Shown piece after piece: positions 27,280 to 36,347 of a DNA stretch of 57,568 nucleotides. The position numbers and the translations under genes were made by a program. Position 1 is the stretch's first letter; each line of letters opens with the position of its first letter. Location of the stretch: positions 1-57,568 of the forward strand of contig CAYPCN010000007.1 of the NCBI GenBank assembly GCA_964409235.1, written 5' to 3'. The stretch is from CAINFV01 sp964409235 (GTDB taxonomy: Bacteria > Chlamydiota > Chlamydiia > Chlamydiales > FEN-1388). Under the pieces are notes generated by a model. That model was not told the origin of the DNA. It made no database searches and saw only the letters and a program-made list of their open reading frames with translations.

Positions 27280-28539
27280 ATGACCGACTTATTGGAACTG
27301 TATACGCCAATTGTAGGGACACAAATTATCGACGAGTTATTGCAGACAGCCAAAATCCTGAAGGGGATTAAAATTCTTCATCTCAACTCTACGCGATATG
27401 GTGGCGGCGTTGCTGAGATCTTGTCGATGATGGTGCAGCTGACCAATGCATTGGGGATCCACACGGAGTGGGAGACTATGCAGGGGACCGTGGATTTCTT
27501 TCGAGTGACAAAGGGCTTTCACAACGCCCTGCAAGGGAAGAAGGCGATATCGCTCCCCGAGATGGGATTCGCCATGTACGAGGCTGTGAATGCACAGAAC
27601 GCCCAAGAGCTGCGGGCAAAAATAGAAAGTGCGGACGTCGTCTTTGTCCACGATCCTCAGCCGGTGGCGTTGATCCAGTCGTTCCCAGATAGAAAAAATA
27701 AATGGATTTGGCGGTGCCATATTGCGTTGTCGAGTCCGAAGAGAACGATATGGGATTATCTGCGTCAGTACATCGCTTTGTATGATGCGACTATTTTCTC
27801 CCTCAAAGACTATGCCGAGCCACTTCCTCGGCCCGTTTACCTGATTCCTCCGAGCATCGACCCCTTAAGTGAAAAAAATATGGAGCTGCCAGAAGAGGAG
27901 GTATCGGCGGTCTGCTCGCACTTTTGCATCGACCGTGCCCGTCCCATTATCCTTCAAGTGTCTCGGTTTGACCGATTTAAAGATCCGTTTGGCGTTATCC
28001 AGGCGTATACGCTTGCCAAGAAATATAAGCATGATCTGCAGCTGGTGTTGGCGGGTGGAGGAGCCTATGACGACCCTGAAGGCGATGAGGTGTTAGAGCA
28101 GGTCATGCAGGCGGCACAGAAGGATCAAGATATCCACGTGCTCTTCCTCCCAGACGATGCACGCCGGACGATCAATGCACTGCAGCGAGCGGCCGATATC
28201 GTCGTGCAGAAATCTCTTCAAGAGGGGTTTGGCCTCACAGTGACCGAGGCATTGTGGAAGAGCAAGCCTGTCATCGGGGGCAATGTGGGCGGCATCAGAC
28301 TGCAGGTGTGCAACAATCGCACTGGGTTCCTCGTGAATTCCCCTGAGGGCGCTGCTGTCCGCATGCGATATTTGCTACAAAATCCAGAGGTGGGGCGTCT
28401 CTTTGGAGAGAATGGACATCGATTTGTCCTCGACCATTTCCTCATTACGAGACATTTGAGGAATTACCTCACAGTGATCCTCTCTCTCTTTCACCCAGGA
28501 GGACGAATAGAGTTAGGGAAGATAGAGGGGGCGACATGA
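27280..28539 (+). CDS. treT: Trehalose synthase TreT-type glycosyltransferase (GT4)
   Basis: The 419-aa enzyme starts at ATG 27280 with GGAGAGG upstream. GT4 features are HLNSTRYGGGVAEIL (acceptor-binding Gly-rich loop), VVFVHDPQPVAL, WIWRCHIALSSP, ILQVSRFDRFKDP (nucleotide-binding region) and SLQEGFGLTVTEALW (the EX7E donor motif). TreT couples NDP-glucose and glucose to make trehalose, reversibly. Finding it together with OtsA/OtsB means two independent trehalose routes in one operon. Confidence 0.88.
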   Translation: MTDLLELYTPIVGTQIIDELLQTAKILKGIKILHLNSTRYGGGVAEILSMMVQLTNALGIHTEWETMQGTVDFFRVTKGFHNALQGKKAISLPEMGFAMYEAVNAQNAQELRAKIESADVVFVHDPQPVALIQSFPDRKNKWIWRCHIALSSPKRTIWDYLRQYIALYDATIFSLKDYAEPLPRPVYLIPPSIDPLSEKNMELPEEEVSAVCSHFCIDRARPIILQVSRFDRFKDPFGVIQAYTLAKKYKHDLQLVLAGGGAYDDPEGDEVLEQVMQAAQKDQDIHVLFLPDDARRTINALQRAADIVVQKSLQEGFGLTVTEALWKSKPVIGGNVGGIRLQVCNNRTGFLVNSPEGAAVRMRYLLQNPEVGRLFGENGHRFVLDHFLITRHLRNYLTVILSLFHPGGRIELGKIEGAT

Positions 28540-29309
28540 GGCCTTCGGCGCAAGAGGCATTTTTTACACGGCTCCACAAGTATGGTCGTGGCGTCCTTAT
28601 GACCGATTACGATGGGACCTTAGCTCCCTTTCGCGTGGATCGCCGTGCTGCCTTTCCCTATGCAGGAGTGGTGCCTCGCTTATGCCGACTCGCTGCTGAT
28701 CGCCGTATTCGTCTGATCCTCATCAGCGGGAGGGCGATCAGGGATCTTAAACGACTCCTTGCGTCCGTCCATCCTCTTCCTGAACTCTGGGGGTCGCATG
28801 GGTTAGAGCGCCTGCTGCCAAATGGCATCTATTGGAAGGCAACGATCGATGACGCCACCAAGCGGGCTTTGCGAAAGGCACGGGAGCTGTGCTGTACTTT
28901 GGCCGACCGCTGTCGATGTGAGCGCAAGCCGTTTGGCATCGCCTTCCACACACGGGGCATGAGGGCTTCGGCAGCTCGCCGCATCCAAGAAACAGTGCAC
29001 AACGCATGGACAGGGATATGCCAGAAGAGCCATCTTGCCATTTACCCGTTCGACGGGGGGCTTGAACTCCGACTGCAAGATGGAGATAAAGGCCATGCCG
29101 TGAAAACAATTGTACAGGAGACAGGGCCTCGCGCTGCTGTGGCCTATTTGGGCGATGATATAACCGATGAGGCGGCTTTTGCTGCAGTAGGAACGAAGGG
29201 ATTGAAGATCCTCGTTCGTTCGACCCCTCGTTGTTCGCAGGCAGATATCTGTTTGCGCCCGCCGAGAGAGATCCTTGCCTTTTTTGATCGATGCCAGGAG
29301 GTGGTATGA
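28536..29309 (+). CDS. otsB: Trehalose-6-phosphate phosphatase
   Basis: The 257-aa HAD-family phosphatase has motif I MTDYDGTLAPF (nucleophile and acid Asp), motif II LISGRAI, a Lys-containing third motif and YLGDDITDEAAF as motif IV. It removes phosphate from the OtsA product. The ATG overlaps the treT stop, and the 3' end overlaps otsA, as expected for stoichiometric co-translation. Confidence 0.93.
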   Translation: MRPSAQEAFFTRLHKYGRGVLMTDYDGTLAPFRVDRRAAFPYAGVVPRLCRLAADRRIRLILISGRAIRDLKRLLASVHPLPELWGSHGLERLLPNGIYWKATIDDATKRALRKARELCCTLADRCRCERKPFGIAFHTRGMRASAARRIQETVHNAWTGICQKSHLAIYPFDGGLELRLQDGDKGHAVKTIVQETGPRAAVAYLGDDITDEAAFAAVGTKGLKILVRSTPRCSQADICLRPPREILAFFDRCQEVV

Positions 29310-30796
29310 CGGGTGGTACGAATGAAGCCGGACGAATGGTCATTATCTCGAATCGCTTGCCAATTTTGGCCAAACGTGAGGAAGGAGTGTTGCAGGTTAT
29401 CCCTGGGTCAGGAGGGTTGGTGACGGCGCTGGCGCCTGTCCTTAGAAATAGGGGAGGAGTATGGATTGGCTGGTCAGGGATGGCCGATGGCGACGAGAAA
29501 GAACTGAGAGATCTTTTTGCTAAATCAGAATCCTCAAGTGGGTTTTCGTTGCATCCCGTGCTCCTTACTGACGAAGATATCCGCCTGTATTATGACGGGT
29601 TCTCCAATGAAATCATATGGCCGCTGTTTCATGACTTACCGTCAGACTGCGTTTTTACTCCGGAATATTGGATTGGCGTTCAGAAGGTGATGCAAAAGTT
29701 TGCTCAGGTCGCTTGGGACGTGCACAAGCCGAACGACTTTTTGTGGGTGCATGACTACCATCTGATGCTCTTGGGAAGAGAACTACGGAAGCTGGGAATC
29801 TCATCCACGCTGGCCTTTTTTCTTCATATTCCATTCCCCCCTCCCGACATCTTTCTCAAGCTCCCATGGCGGTTCGACGTCTTGCACGCTCTTTTAGAGT
29901 ACGATCTGATTGGCTTTCAAACGATGCATGACCAACGGAATTTCACGCAGTGCGTTCGCAAGTTGCTACCCGATGTCTCTCTGCAGAGCGATCATTCCAT
30001 GCATCGCTGTAAGATAGGGCCGCGCGAAGTTCGCGTCGGGACGTTCCCGATCAGCATTGATTTTGCGCACTTCTCCCAGATGGCGCAGGGGAAAGATGTT
30101 GCGGACGAAGCGTGGCTCAACCATGAGAAGCTGTCCGGCCAGAAGATCGTCCTTTCTATTGATCGCCTTGACGTGACGAAGGGGATTCCATACCGTTTGT
30201 TGGCAATACGGGAAGTGCTGAAACGACATCCAGAGCTTCATGGCAAGGTTACGTTTGTCCAAGTAGTGATTCCCAGTCGGACAGAAATTCCAAAGTATCA
30301 GGCATTAAAGAAAGAGATCGACCAACTCGTAGGGGAGCTCAACAGTCAGTTTACGCAACCTGGATGGGTGCCCATCCACTACCTCTATCGATCTCTGTCG
30401 CAGAAGGAGTTGCTCGCCTTTTACCGGACATCGGAAGTGGCGTTGGTGACCTCAATTCGCGATGGCATGAACCTTGTTGCGAAAGAATATATTGCCTCAA
30501 ATGTGGATGAAAAGGGAGTGTTAGTCCTCAGTGAGTTTGCTGGGGCGACAGCACAGCTTCATAAAGATGCGCTGCTCATCAACCCGTATGATATTGAGGG
30601 CGTGTCAGAAGCGATCTTCAAGGCCTTGACACTTCCTGAAGATGAACGGCGTCGTCGAATGCGCAGGATGCGTCACAATGTTCGGCGCCATGATATCTTT
30701 TGGTGGGTGCGGCTTTTCCTGCAGGCGGCTATTGCGAAAGAGTTGCATAACTTCCCACTCATCGAAGAGTACACGCCGACAGAGCCAACCCCTTAA
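29306..30796 (+). CDS. otsA: Trehalose-6-phosphate synthase (GT20)
   Basis: The 496-aa OtsA joins UDP- or ADP-glucose and glucose 6-phosphate. The start is ATG 29306, with AGGAGG five bases upstream and overlapping the otsB stop; the ATG at 29291 would remove that ribosome site. Signatures are IISNRLPI, GGLVTALAPVL, WVHDYHLMLL, FLHIPFPPPDIF, IDRLDVTKGIPYRLLA and SIRDGMNLVAKEYIA. The catalytic residues around them are intact. Confidence 0.95.
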   Translation: MTGGTNEAGRMVIISNRLPILAKREEGVLQVIPGSGGLVTALAPVLRNRGGVWIGWSGMADGDEKELRDLFAKSESSSGFSLHPVLLTDEDIRLYYDGFSNEIIWPLFHDLPSDCVFTPEYWIGVQKVMQKFAQVAWDVHKPNDFLWVHDYHLMLLGRELRKLGISSTLAFFLHIPFPPPDIFLKLPWRFDVLHALLEYDLIGFQTMHDQRNFTQCVRKLLPDVSLQSDHSMHRCKIGPREVRVGTFPISIDFAHFSQMAQGKDVADEAWLNHEKLSGQKIVLSIDRLDVTKGIPYRLLAIREVLKRHPELHGKVTFVQVVIPSRTEIPKYQALKKEIDQLVGELNSQFTQPGWVPIHYLYRSLSQKELLAFYRTSEVALVTSIRDGMNLVAKEYIASNVDEKGVLVLSEFAGATAQLHKDALLINPYDIEGVSEAIFKALTLPEDERRRRMRRMRHNVRRHDIFWWVRLFLQAAIAKELHNFPLIEEYTPTEPTP

Positions 30797-30820
30797 GATC
30801 GAATGGTGGAAGGAGAAGCG

Positions 30821-31507
30821 ATGACTTGGAAAGAGATGTTTGTCACAGCATGTTCTGTGAGGATGTACCATGTGTGGCAGTTCGTGCGGAATTTCTTCTT
30901 CTATTATCTGTGGAGTCCAACATTCTTCCTTGCGGATCTGATGATCTTGGGACAGTATTTTTTCAAAAGCCCATATCGAATCATCAGAGAATATGATGAA
31001 GACCATCGCAAGCACCCTCTTGGGCCCTATGGAGAAACAGATTTTCGAGAGATGGAGCGTCTGCTCAACGAATTTTCGATTCCGGCAACAGCTTCTATTG
31101 CAGACCTTGGCTCAGGGCGAGGGAGGCTGAGCTTTTTCCTTCGCTGTGTGAAGAGATTCAAAACCGTCCGTGCTGTCGAATATCATCCGCTGATGGTTCA
31201 AAGAGCAGAAAAGGTACGCCGAACGTTGCGCATTCGCCATCTGTCGTTCATCCATGGCGATTGGACAAAAGTGGCGCTCGATCAGATTGATGTCGTCTAT
31301 GTCTATGGCATTGTGGTGCACGCCGAAGCGTCGATGGCCTTGGCACGCCACTTGGCAACGCTTCCTGAAGGGACAAAGGTCATCACCATCTCATCGTGGC
31401 TTGGAGAGACACTCCCCGATAGCTTTCGCTTAGAGAAAAAAGCCTCCGTTCGCTTTGTATGGGGGCGGACAGAGGCGTTTCTGCAAACGGTTGTAGGGCC
31501 GTCGTAG
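30821..31507 (+). CDS. Class I SAM-dependent methyltransferase with N-terminal membrane segment
   Basis: About 228 aa from ATG 30821 (GGAAGGAGA ahead of it; GTG/ATG at 30803 is less likely). Residues ~15-45 are hydrophobic/aromatic (FVRNFFFYYLWSPTFFLADLMILGQYFF), a probable membrane anchor. SAM-binding motif I is IADLGSGRGRLSFFL, followed by VRAVEYHPLMVQRAEKV. Such anchored enzymes often act on lipid-linked or quinone substrates, but none can be named. It is the last gene of the trehalose operon, so a link to sugar or glycolipid modification is possible. Confidence 0.75.
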   Translation: MTWKEMFVTACSVRMYHVWQFVRNFFFYYLWSPTFFLADLMILGQYFFKSPYRIIREYDEDHRKHPLGPYGETDFREMERLLNEFSIPATASIADLGSGRGRLSFFLRCVKRFKTVRAVEYHPLMVQRAEKVRRTLRIRHLSFIHGDWTKVALDQIDVVYVYGIVVHAEASMALARHLATLPEGTKVITISSWLGETLPDSFRLEKKASVRFVWGRTEAFLQTVVGPS

Positions 31508-31515
31508 CCGTTCGG

Positions 31516-32148
31516 TTAGGCGCGCGCAATGGCTCTGATGGCATCCGCAATTTCGCGATTCATCTGCTGCAGTAGCTGGAGCAGCTCGTCGCTTTCCGCT
31601 CTCCGCTCGTTCGCTTCGCGCGCTCTTCGGTCGCTCAGCTCCCGTGTCTTTTGCAAACGCCCTTCGATCTCGGCTCGGTCGGCTTGTTGGTAGGTGTTGA
31701 AAATGTCCAATCCTGTCCTGCAGAGCCCATCGCCAACGGCGAGCTTTTCTGAGAGAAACTTCCCGAGCTTCATGTACTCAAAGCCTACGGGCGTATGGAA
31801 ACTAGCAAATAGCCCCTCGGGCACGAGAGGACAACGGTCGACAAGCCAGTCGTACGAATGCTTTGCGGCTTGGGGGCAGATGCCGACGCCAATATTCAAA
31901 GCGCCGAATACCGCAGATCCAATGCGCATGACCATTGGAATGACGCTCCGATATGACTCTGCTTGGTCGTGCGTGGCCTTTTCATGTTCAGCGTCTTCGA
32001 GCTCCCGAAACAGTTCAATCGTTCTAGCATAGTCGCGGAGCGACGTGCGAATAACCTTGTGAATCTGTTTTGCACACTGCTCAAAGCTCATGAGAGAAAA
32101 GGCTTCAAGAGCATTGGAAGTGGACGAGGATATGGATACTCCTGACAT
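31516..32148 (-). CDS. Hypothetical coiled-coil/membrane protein, candidate minor translocator (SctB-like)
   Basis: A 210-aa protein with a Ser-rich unstructured N-terminus (MSGVSISSSTSNALEA) and one hydrophobic segment around residues 70-95 (VIPMVMRIGSAVFGALNIGVGICP). The C-terminus is long, charged and helical (RAEIEGRLQKTRELSDRRAREANERRAESDELLQLLQQ, probable coiled coil). There is no cleavable signal peptide, which fits type III rather than Sec export. It is the last gene of a three-gene leftward unit whose architecture order recalls tip/major/minor translocators. No sequence homology was recognised, so the assignment is structural inference. Confidence 0.55.
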   Translation of the reverse strand: MSGVSISSSTSNALEAFSLMSFEQCAKQIHKVIRTSLRDYARTIELFRELEDAEHEKATHDQAESYRSVIPMVMRIGSAVFGALNIGVGICPQAAKHSYDWLVDRCPLVPEGLFASFHTPVGFEYMKLGKFLSEKLAVGDGLCRTGLDIFNTYQQADRAEIEGRLQKTRELSDRRAREANERRAESDELLQLLQQMNREIADAIRAIARA

Positions 32149-32165
32149 TGGGGTTTCTCCTCACT

Positions 32166-33041
32166 TTAGAAGATTCTGGCTGTTGTCTGCGCGTTTGACC
32201 TCTGAAGGTCCGTGAGCAGCATAAAAAGACTATTCACCGCTTGTACTTGGCGGTCAACCTCTCCAAGTAATTCTTTGAGGTGCCTCCCTGAATCATCAAA
32301 GAGCTTTTCGTTTTCTATAAGACGAGCCTTTTGGTCGTGGAGCTGTTTTTCAGTGCCGGCCTCGACACACGTCAGCGCTAGCTTTGAGGTGCTGGAGGCA
32401 AGGGTGACTGCTTGTGAACCTGGAATGCAGAAACTCAAGCCAAAGATTGTCAAGTTCGTCACCATACAAATACGTTGGAACCATGACTGCGTCTCTTCTT
32501 CGTCGCCCCGAGCGAGGACGTGAGCGACGGCCTCCTTTGCGGTATTGTCAAGTACCGTATCTAGAACGAGGAAGGCACCGAAAGCCGCGGCGCCGAGCGG
32601 CAACAATCCAATGCCACCGGTGAAAATCCCGACCATCCCCTCGGCAATCAGAGAAAGAGGAAGAATCACATCTGTGATTTTGTGGGTCGAATTGTGTCGC
32701 TGTTCATAGGAATGGTAGAGGACATGCTCTTTTTCTAAAAGGTCTGAAAGATTTCGTTGCCATTGCTTTTCAGCACAAATAGCATCGCGCAAAATTAATG
32801 TCGCTCGCTCCTCCTCTTTAATAAGGAGCGACAACACTTGGTACATAAGCTCTTCAAATGGCTTTTCACAAGATACGGTGTCGTTCATAACAGCGCTGCT
32901 TTTTTGAGATGGTTCAAGAGGGGAGGCGTCTAAGAATTCAAGGGTGTCGAGAGAAGGCTCCTCCGTGCGGAGGACATCCGGTGATGCTGGCGTTGGCCTC
33001 CAGTACGAGGGGAAAAGAGGAATCTGATGAAGAGGGTCCAT
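32166..33041 (-). CDS. Hypothetical protein with two hydrophobic hairpins, candidate major translocator (SctE-like)
   Basis: A 291-aa protein starting at ATG 33041 (AAGGA seven bases ahead; a TTG lies two codons upstream). The hydrophilic N-terminus is followed by a helical region. A Gly-rich hydrophobic segment (LPLSLIAEGMVGIFTGGIGLLPLGAAAFGAFLVL) is followed by a second (CMVTNLTIFGLSFCIPGSQAVTLA). The helical C-terminus (ENEKLFDDSGRHLKELLGEVDRQVQAVNSLF) resembles the tail of SctE pore-forming translocators. It is smaller than typical SctE (about 400 aa). An inclusion-membrane protein is the main alternative. Confidence 0.55.
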   Translation of the reverse strand: MDPLHQIPLFPSYWRPTPASPDVLRTEEPSLDTLEFLDASPLEPSQKSSAVMNDTVSCEKPFEELMYQVLSLLIKEEERATLILRDAICAEKQWQRNLSDLLEKEHVLYHSYEQRHNSTHKITDVILPLSLIAEGMVGIFTGGIGLLPLGAAAFGAFLVLDTVLDNTAKEAVAHVLARGDEEETQSWFQRICMVTNLTIFGLSFCIPGSQAVTLASSTSKLALTCVEAGTEKQLHDQKARLIENEKLFDDSGRHLKELLGEVDRQVQAVNSLFMLLTDLQRSNAQTTARIF

Positions 33042-33068
33042 AACCAATCCTTCTTGTTCGTTGACGTG

Positions 33069-33761
33069 TTACGCGGCTGTCGATCGCTGGACATTCCCAA
33101 GGATTTTTGACTTTGCACGATGCAGCTCTGCAATCAAAGTCATCAGAGCTTGGTATAGGCTATTTCGTTCCACGGCGCACTGCTGAAATTCCTGAGAGTG
33201 TTCTTTTTGCTCATCGCTCAATAGGCTTCGCTGATTGCTCAGCACATTTACAACATGACCTCGTTCTGCTTTTTGCAGAATCCCATCGGGAAGAGGAACG
33301 GATATGCCATCTCTTCGCAGAGCCACAATAACACTGGCAATCTCCGGCTGTGTGCAGTCAATCGTACCGGCTTTGTTGTCAGTGCCATCGGGGTTTTTTT
33401 GTGAATACTGAGAGATGAGAGAGAGAAGCACGTCGATGTTTTTGATTTTTCCGTGCACAGCTTTTACTTTGGCGTTGAGCTCCGAGGCCTTTACTTCGAG
33501 GCGCTTGCATTGCTCAGCTTTGAGTAAGGTAATCCCATGCTCGAGATTTTTTGCCGGTTCGAGAGGCAGTGGTTCGGGAATGGAAGGGGAGACTTCTTGT
33601 GCGCTCTCTTGTTCGACGGGAGCGGGCGCTTCTTCTCCGGCCTTCATTGCATCAGAAGACGTGTCTTCTTCAATGGGTTGGGCGGGATGCTCTCCCCAAG
33701 GGAGAATGCTTTGAACCCAATCAATAGGACCTTGAAGCCAATTTGGTAAACCAGAGCACAT
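33069..33761 (-). CDS. Hydrophilic coiled-coil protein, candidate tip protein or effector
   Basis: A 230-aa protein starting at ATG 33761, with GAGGAGGG about 7 nt ahead. The Pro/Glu-rich N-terminal third is unstructured. Two predicted long helices (KRLEVKASELNAKVKAVHGKIKNIDVLL and EQKEHSQEFQQCAVERNSLYQALMTLIAELHRAKS) flank a small central domain. There is no membrane span. The helix-domain-helix layout and first position in the operon are what a needle-tip (LcrV/IpaD-like) protein would show. A scaffold or effector is equally possible. Confidence 0.5.
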   Translation of the reverse strand: MCSGLPNWLQGPIDWVQSILPWGEHPAQPIEEDTSSDAMKAGEEAPAPVEQESAQEVSPSIPEPLPLEPAKNLEHGITLLKAEQCKRLEVKASELNAKVKAVHGKIKNIDVLLSLISQYSQKNPDGTDNKAGTIDCTQPEIASVIVALRRDGISVPLPDGILQKAERGHVVNVLSNQRSLLSDEQKEHSQEFQQCAVERNSLYQALMTLIAELHRAKSKILGNVQRSTAA

Positions 33762-34032
33762 CGGCTGTCCCTCCTCAATGTAATACCCAGGTTGCTATCG
33801 TTCGCGTTTTCTCAAACGGCGAACGTCCTGGAGGAAAAAGGATAAGAAAAACCACACTTATTTTTCACACAGAAAAGAAGTCCTCTCTTAGATTGGCTGT
33901 TGCGGTCAGCCGGTTCGAAGTGGAGGAGTCGTGAACAGGTGCCGGTGTGACCTGCTGCATTCCTGGACGTAAAATTCTTGGCTGCCTACTATTTTGAAAA
34001 TTCCTACTCCATCCATTGAAGGGTATGTACGT
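33762..34032. promoter_or_regulatory. Divergent intergenic region
   Basis: These 271 bp separate the leftward three-gene unit from a rightward secreted-protein gene, so promoters for both should lie here. A/T-rich patches occur near 33835-33880. No -35/-10 pair was confidently assigned, and no other gene was seen. Confidence 0.35.
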
Positions 34033-34365
34033 ATGAAAAAGTTGATGTGCGCCATGGTGTTCACAGGATGTATTGTGAGCAGTCTTTATGCAGTGTCGAG
34101 CACTCCTAAGCTCAGCAAGCAATACATCCCTCAGAGGTTGATCCGCCTGACGCACAAAGGGATTAGCATCATCACAAAAAAAGGTCCTGTATACGTGAAG
34201 ATGTTGCGATCCAATACGCACGGTGTGTTTGTCTATGAGACGGACGTCATTTCTACGACGAAAGTGAAGGGCGACGAGGATCACCCTTGTGCGGGATGCG
34301 AAGGGAACCATCCAACAAGTTTTGGAAGAGACGTGTGCGAAGCTATTCACGACTCTGGATGGTAA
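34033..34365 (+). CDS. Small secreted hypothetical protein
   Basis: A 110-aa protein from ATG 34033 (MKKLMCAMVFTGCIVSSLYAVSS), whose first 21 residues form a signal peptide with an AxA-like cut before VSS. The mature part is basic and beta-rich (LIRLTHKGISIITKKGPVYVKML). A C-terminal CAGC motif may bind metal or make a disulfide. No family was recognised. The ATG at 33994 would add 13 residues ahead of the signal and is disfavoured. Confidence 0.6.
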   Translation: MKKLMCAMVFTGCIVSSLYAVSSTPKLSKQYIPQRLIRLTHKGISIITKKGPVYVKMLRSNTHGVFVYETDVISTTKVKGDEDHPCAGCEGNHPTSFGRDVCEAIHDSGW

Positions 34366-34392
34366 GACACAGACGAAAGGGGACCGCCGGTC

Positions 34393-35322
34393 TTGAAAAA
34401 CGTAGTCTTTGCTTTTTTCCTTGGGGCGATTGCTGGTGTTGGCGTGTGCCGAGGTGACAACGATAGTTCACAAATGAGATTTGAGAATGCTCTCTTACAT
34501 CTTTTTAAAGGGGACTTGGGGTGTACGCTCGTTGGCACAAAACCCGTTTCAATAAGCTGGTGTGAAGAATACGATTTCTCCCACGATAGCGTGGTAACAG
34601 ATCGCGTGTTTGCCTTCTTGCGCCAGACGTTTGCACACTCTGACGCATTCTTCTTGAACATCGTCTCTCTCCATCCGCGTTTGGCAGAGATTCAATTCAT
34701 TCATACGCAGTCTTTGTCTGAGCTTATGGCGAAAGAGCCTGTAGTCCGCCGATGTATTCAGCGACGTTTCGGGTCTTGCGAACAGTTTTTCGTAGCGCTC
34801 AGAAATTCGCAAAAAAGCCTTCTTGACCTAATGGAGAGAAACAGCATCGTGCTTGGCCTGATGTTCGGATACGGCAAGAACAATACTGAATTCCATGCAC
34901 GATACGATTCGATAGGATGGTATTTACAGAAGCATCCCAGGGTGCGACTGCTTCCGTTCAGCTACAAGCCGCACTTTTTGTCTATACGATCTGCGTTACG
35001 CCGTACCTCGCGATTTCGGTTTGAACGGCCAGCTGTCCAACCGCAACCACTGTTTCCTTTTACGTCGTTGGAGGAGGAGTGGAAGCGGATTTTTCAGGTG
35101 ATACTCTCCCATCGATCCCAAGCTACCAATCCCACGCCATACCTCTTTTGCCTACCGTATTACATGGAAGGCGCTGGGGGAGATAGCGCCGAGGTACGAA
35201 GGCGCTTTTCCCGAGCCAGAGATAGGCTAGCGCGTCTATTCTGCGGCAAGATACCAAGTGAAGTACTAGCTCGGCAGGCGGCTCCTCAACACGCACAAAC
35301 GCAAGGCATAGCAGCGATATGA
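34393..35322 (+). CDS. Secreted hypothetical protein
   Basis: A 309-aa protein starting at TTG 34393 with an N-terminal signal-like hydrophobic stretch (MKNVVFAFFLGAIAGVGVCRG); a lipobox is not clear. The central GLMFGYGKNNTEFHARYD resembles conserved patches in some chlamydial hypotheticals, but this is memory-based and weak. The C-terminus is Arg-rich and ends with AQTQGIAAI. The stop overlaps the ruvB start (ATGA), so the gene is co-translated with ruvB although their roles differ. Confidence 0.6.
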   Translation: MKNVVFAFFLGAIAGVGVCRGDNDSSQMRFENALLHLFKGDLGCTLVGTKPVSISWCEEYDFSHDSVVTDRVFAFLRQTFAHSDAFFLNIVSLHPRLAEIQFIHTQSLSELMAKEPVVRRCIQRRFGSCEQFFVALRNSQKSLLDLMERNSIVLGLMFGYGKNNTEFHARYDSIGWYLQKHPRVRLLPFSYKPHFLSIRSALRRTSRFRFERPAVQPQPLFPFTSLEEEWKRIFQVILSHRSQATNPTPYLFCLPYYMEGAGGDSAEVRRRFSRARDRLARLFCGKIPSEVLARQAAPQHAQTQGIAAI

Positions 35323-36308
35323 CAGAGCGGTTCATTGAGTCGTTATTTACGAAGCCTGACGAGCCTTTTGATCATTCTCTGCGCCCTAAGGCGTTGAGTG
35401 ATTTTGTGGGCCAAGAGACAGTGTGTCAGCAAATTGATATTTTGATTCAAGCGGCCAAGTTGCGAGGGGAAGCCTTGGGGCACTGTTTATTTTCAGGTCC
35501 CCCGGGATTGGGGAAGACCACGCTTTCGTACATCTTGGCCTCGGCGCTCAATACCCGTCTTGTTGTGACCTCAGGCCCCGCGATCGAACGGCCTGCCGAT
35601 CTTGCTATTGAGCTCACGAAGATGAAGGAGGGAGAGATCTTATTCATCGATGAAATTCATCGCATGAATAAAACGGTTGAAGAGTATTTATACTCGGCTA
35701 TGGAAGATTTTGTCCTCGACATCCCCAAAAGTGCTCGCATTCCACTGTCGAAATTTACTCTCGTAGGGGCGACGACACGCCCAGGGCTTCTTTCCTCCCC
35801 ATTTCGCTCGCGGTTTTTCTTTTCTTCAAGGCTGGATTTCTATACAGTACCTGCGTTGACGAAGATTCTCGACCGATCGAGTCGGCTTCTTCATTTCCCT
35901 TGTGATGCTGACAGCTTAGCGGAAATCGCCAAGAGAAGCCGAGGCACGCCGCGCATCGCCAATAGATTGCTGCGATGGGTGCGGGATTTTGTGGCCGTAC
36001 GTCCGAATGCGGTTGTTTCGAAAGAACTCGCTCAAGAAGCATTGCGCATGTTAAGAATCGACGAGTGTGGACTTGATGAGATGGATTTTCGTATCCTTCA
36101 TGCCATCGTCCATCAGTTTGATGGTGGGCCAGTAGGATTGCAAACCCTTGCAACAGCAGTTTCAGAAGAACCAGATACCATTGAAGATGTGCACGAGCCA
36201 TTTCTCATCTGTTGCGGGTTTATCAAAAAGACGCCGAAAGGGCGTGAGGCCACTGCCTTGGGGTGCGAGCATGTTCGTCGGACATGCGGCATGCGTAGGT
36301 CGTCTTAA
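35319..36308 (+). CDS. ruvB: Holliday junction DNA helicase RuvB
   Basis: The 329-aa AAA+ motor drives branch migration with RuvA. It shows LRPKALSDFVGQE, Walker A GPPGLGKTTLSYILA, Walker B ILFIDEIHRM, sensor LVGATTRPGLLSSPFRSRF, RSRGTPRIANRLLRWVRDF and the C-terminal winged helix ending GREATALGCEHV. Length is normal. Adjacent position to the SpoIID-like gene matches CT040-CT041 order in Chlamydia trachomatis. Confidence 0.96.
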   Translation: MTERFIESLFTKPDEPFDHSLRPKALSDFVGQETVCQQIDILIQAAKLRGEALGHCLFSGPPGLGKTTLSYILASALNTRLVVTSGPAIERPADLAIELTKMKEGEILFIDEIHRMNKTVEEYLYSAMEDFVLDIPKSARIPLSKFTLVGATTRPGLLSSPFRSRFFFSSRLDFYTVPALTKILDRSSRLLHFPCDADSLAEIAKRSRGTPRIANRLLRWVRDFVAVRPNAVVSKELAQEALRMLRIDECGLDEMDFRILHAIVHQFDGGPVGLQTLATAVSEEPDTIEDVHEPFLICCGFIKKTPKGREATALGCEHVRRTCGMRRSS

Positions 36309-36347
36309 GTGAGTACTGAAATGGCTCTTATGTAGTGAGGGAAAAGA

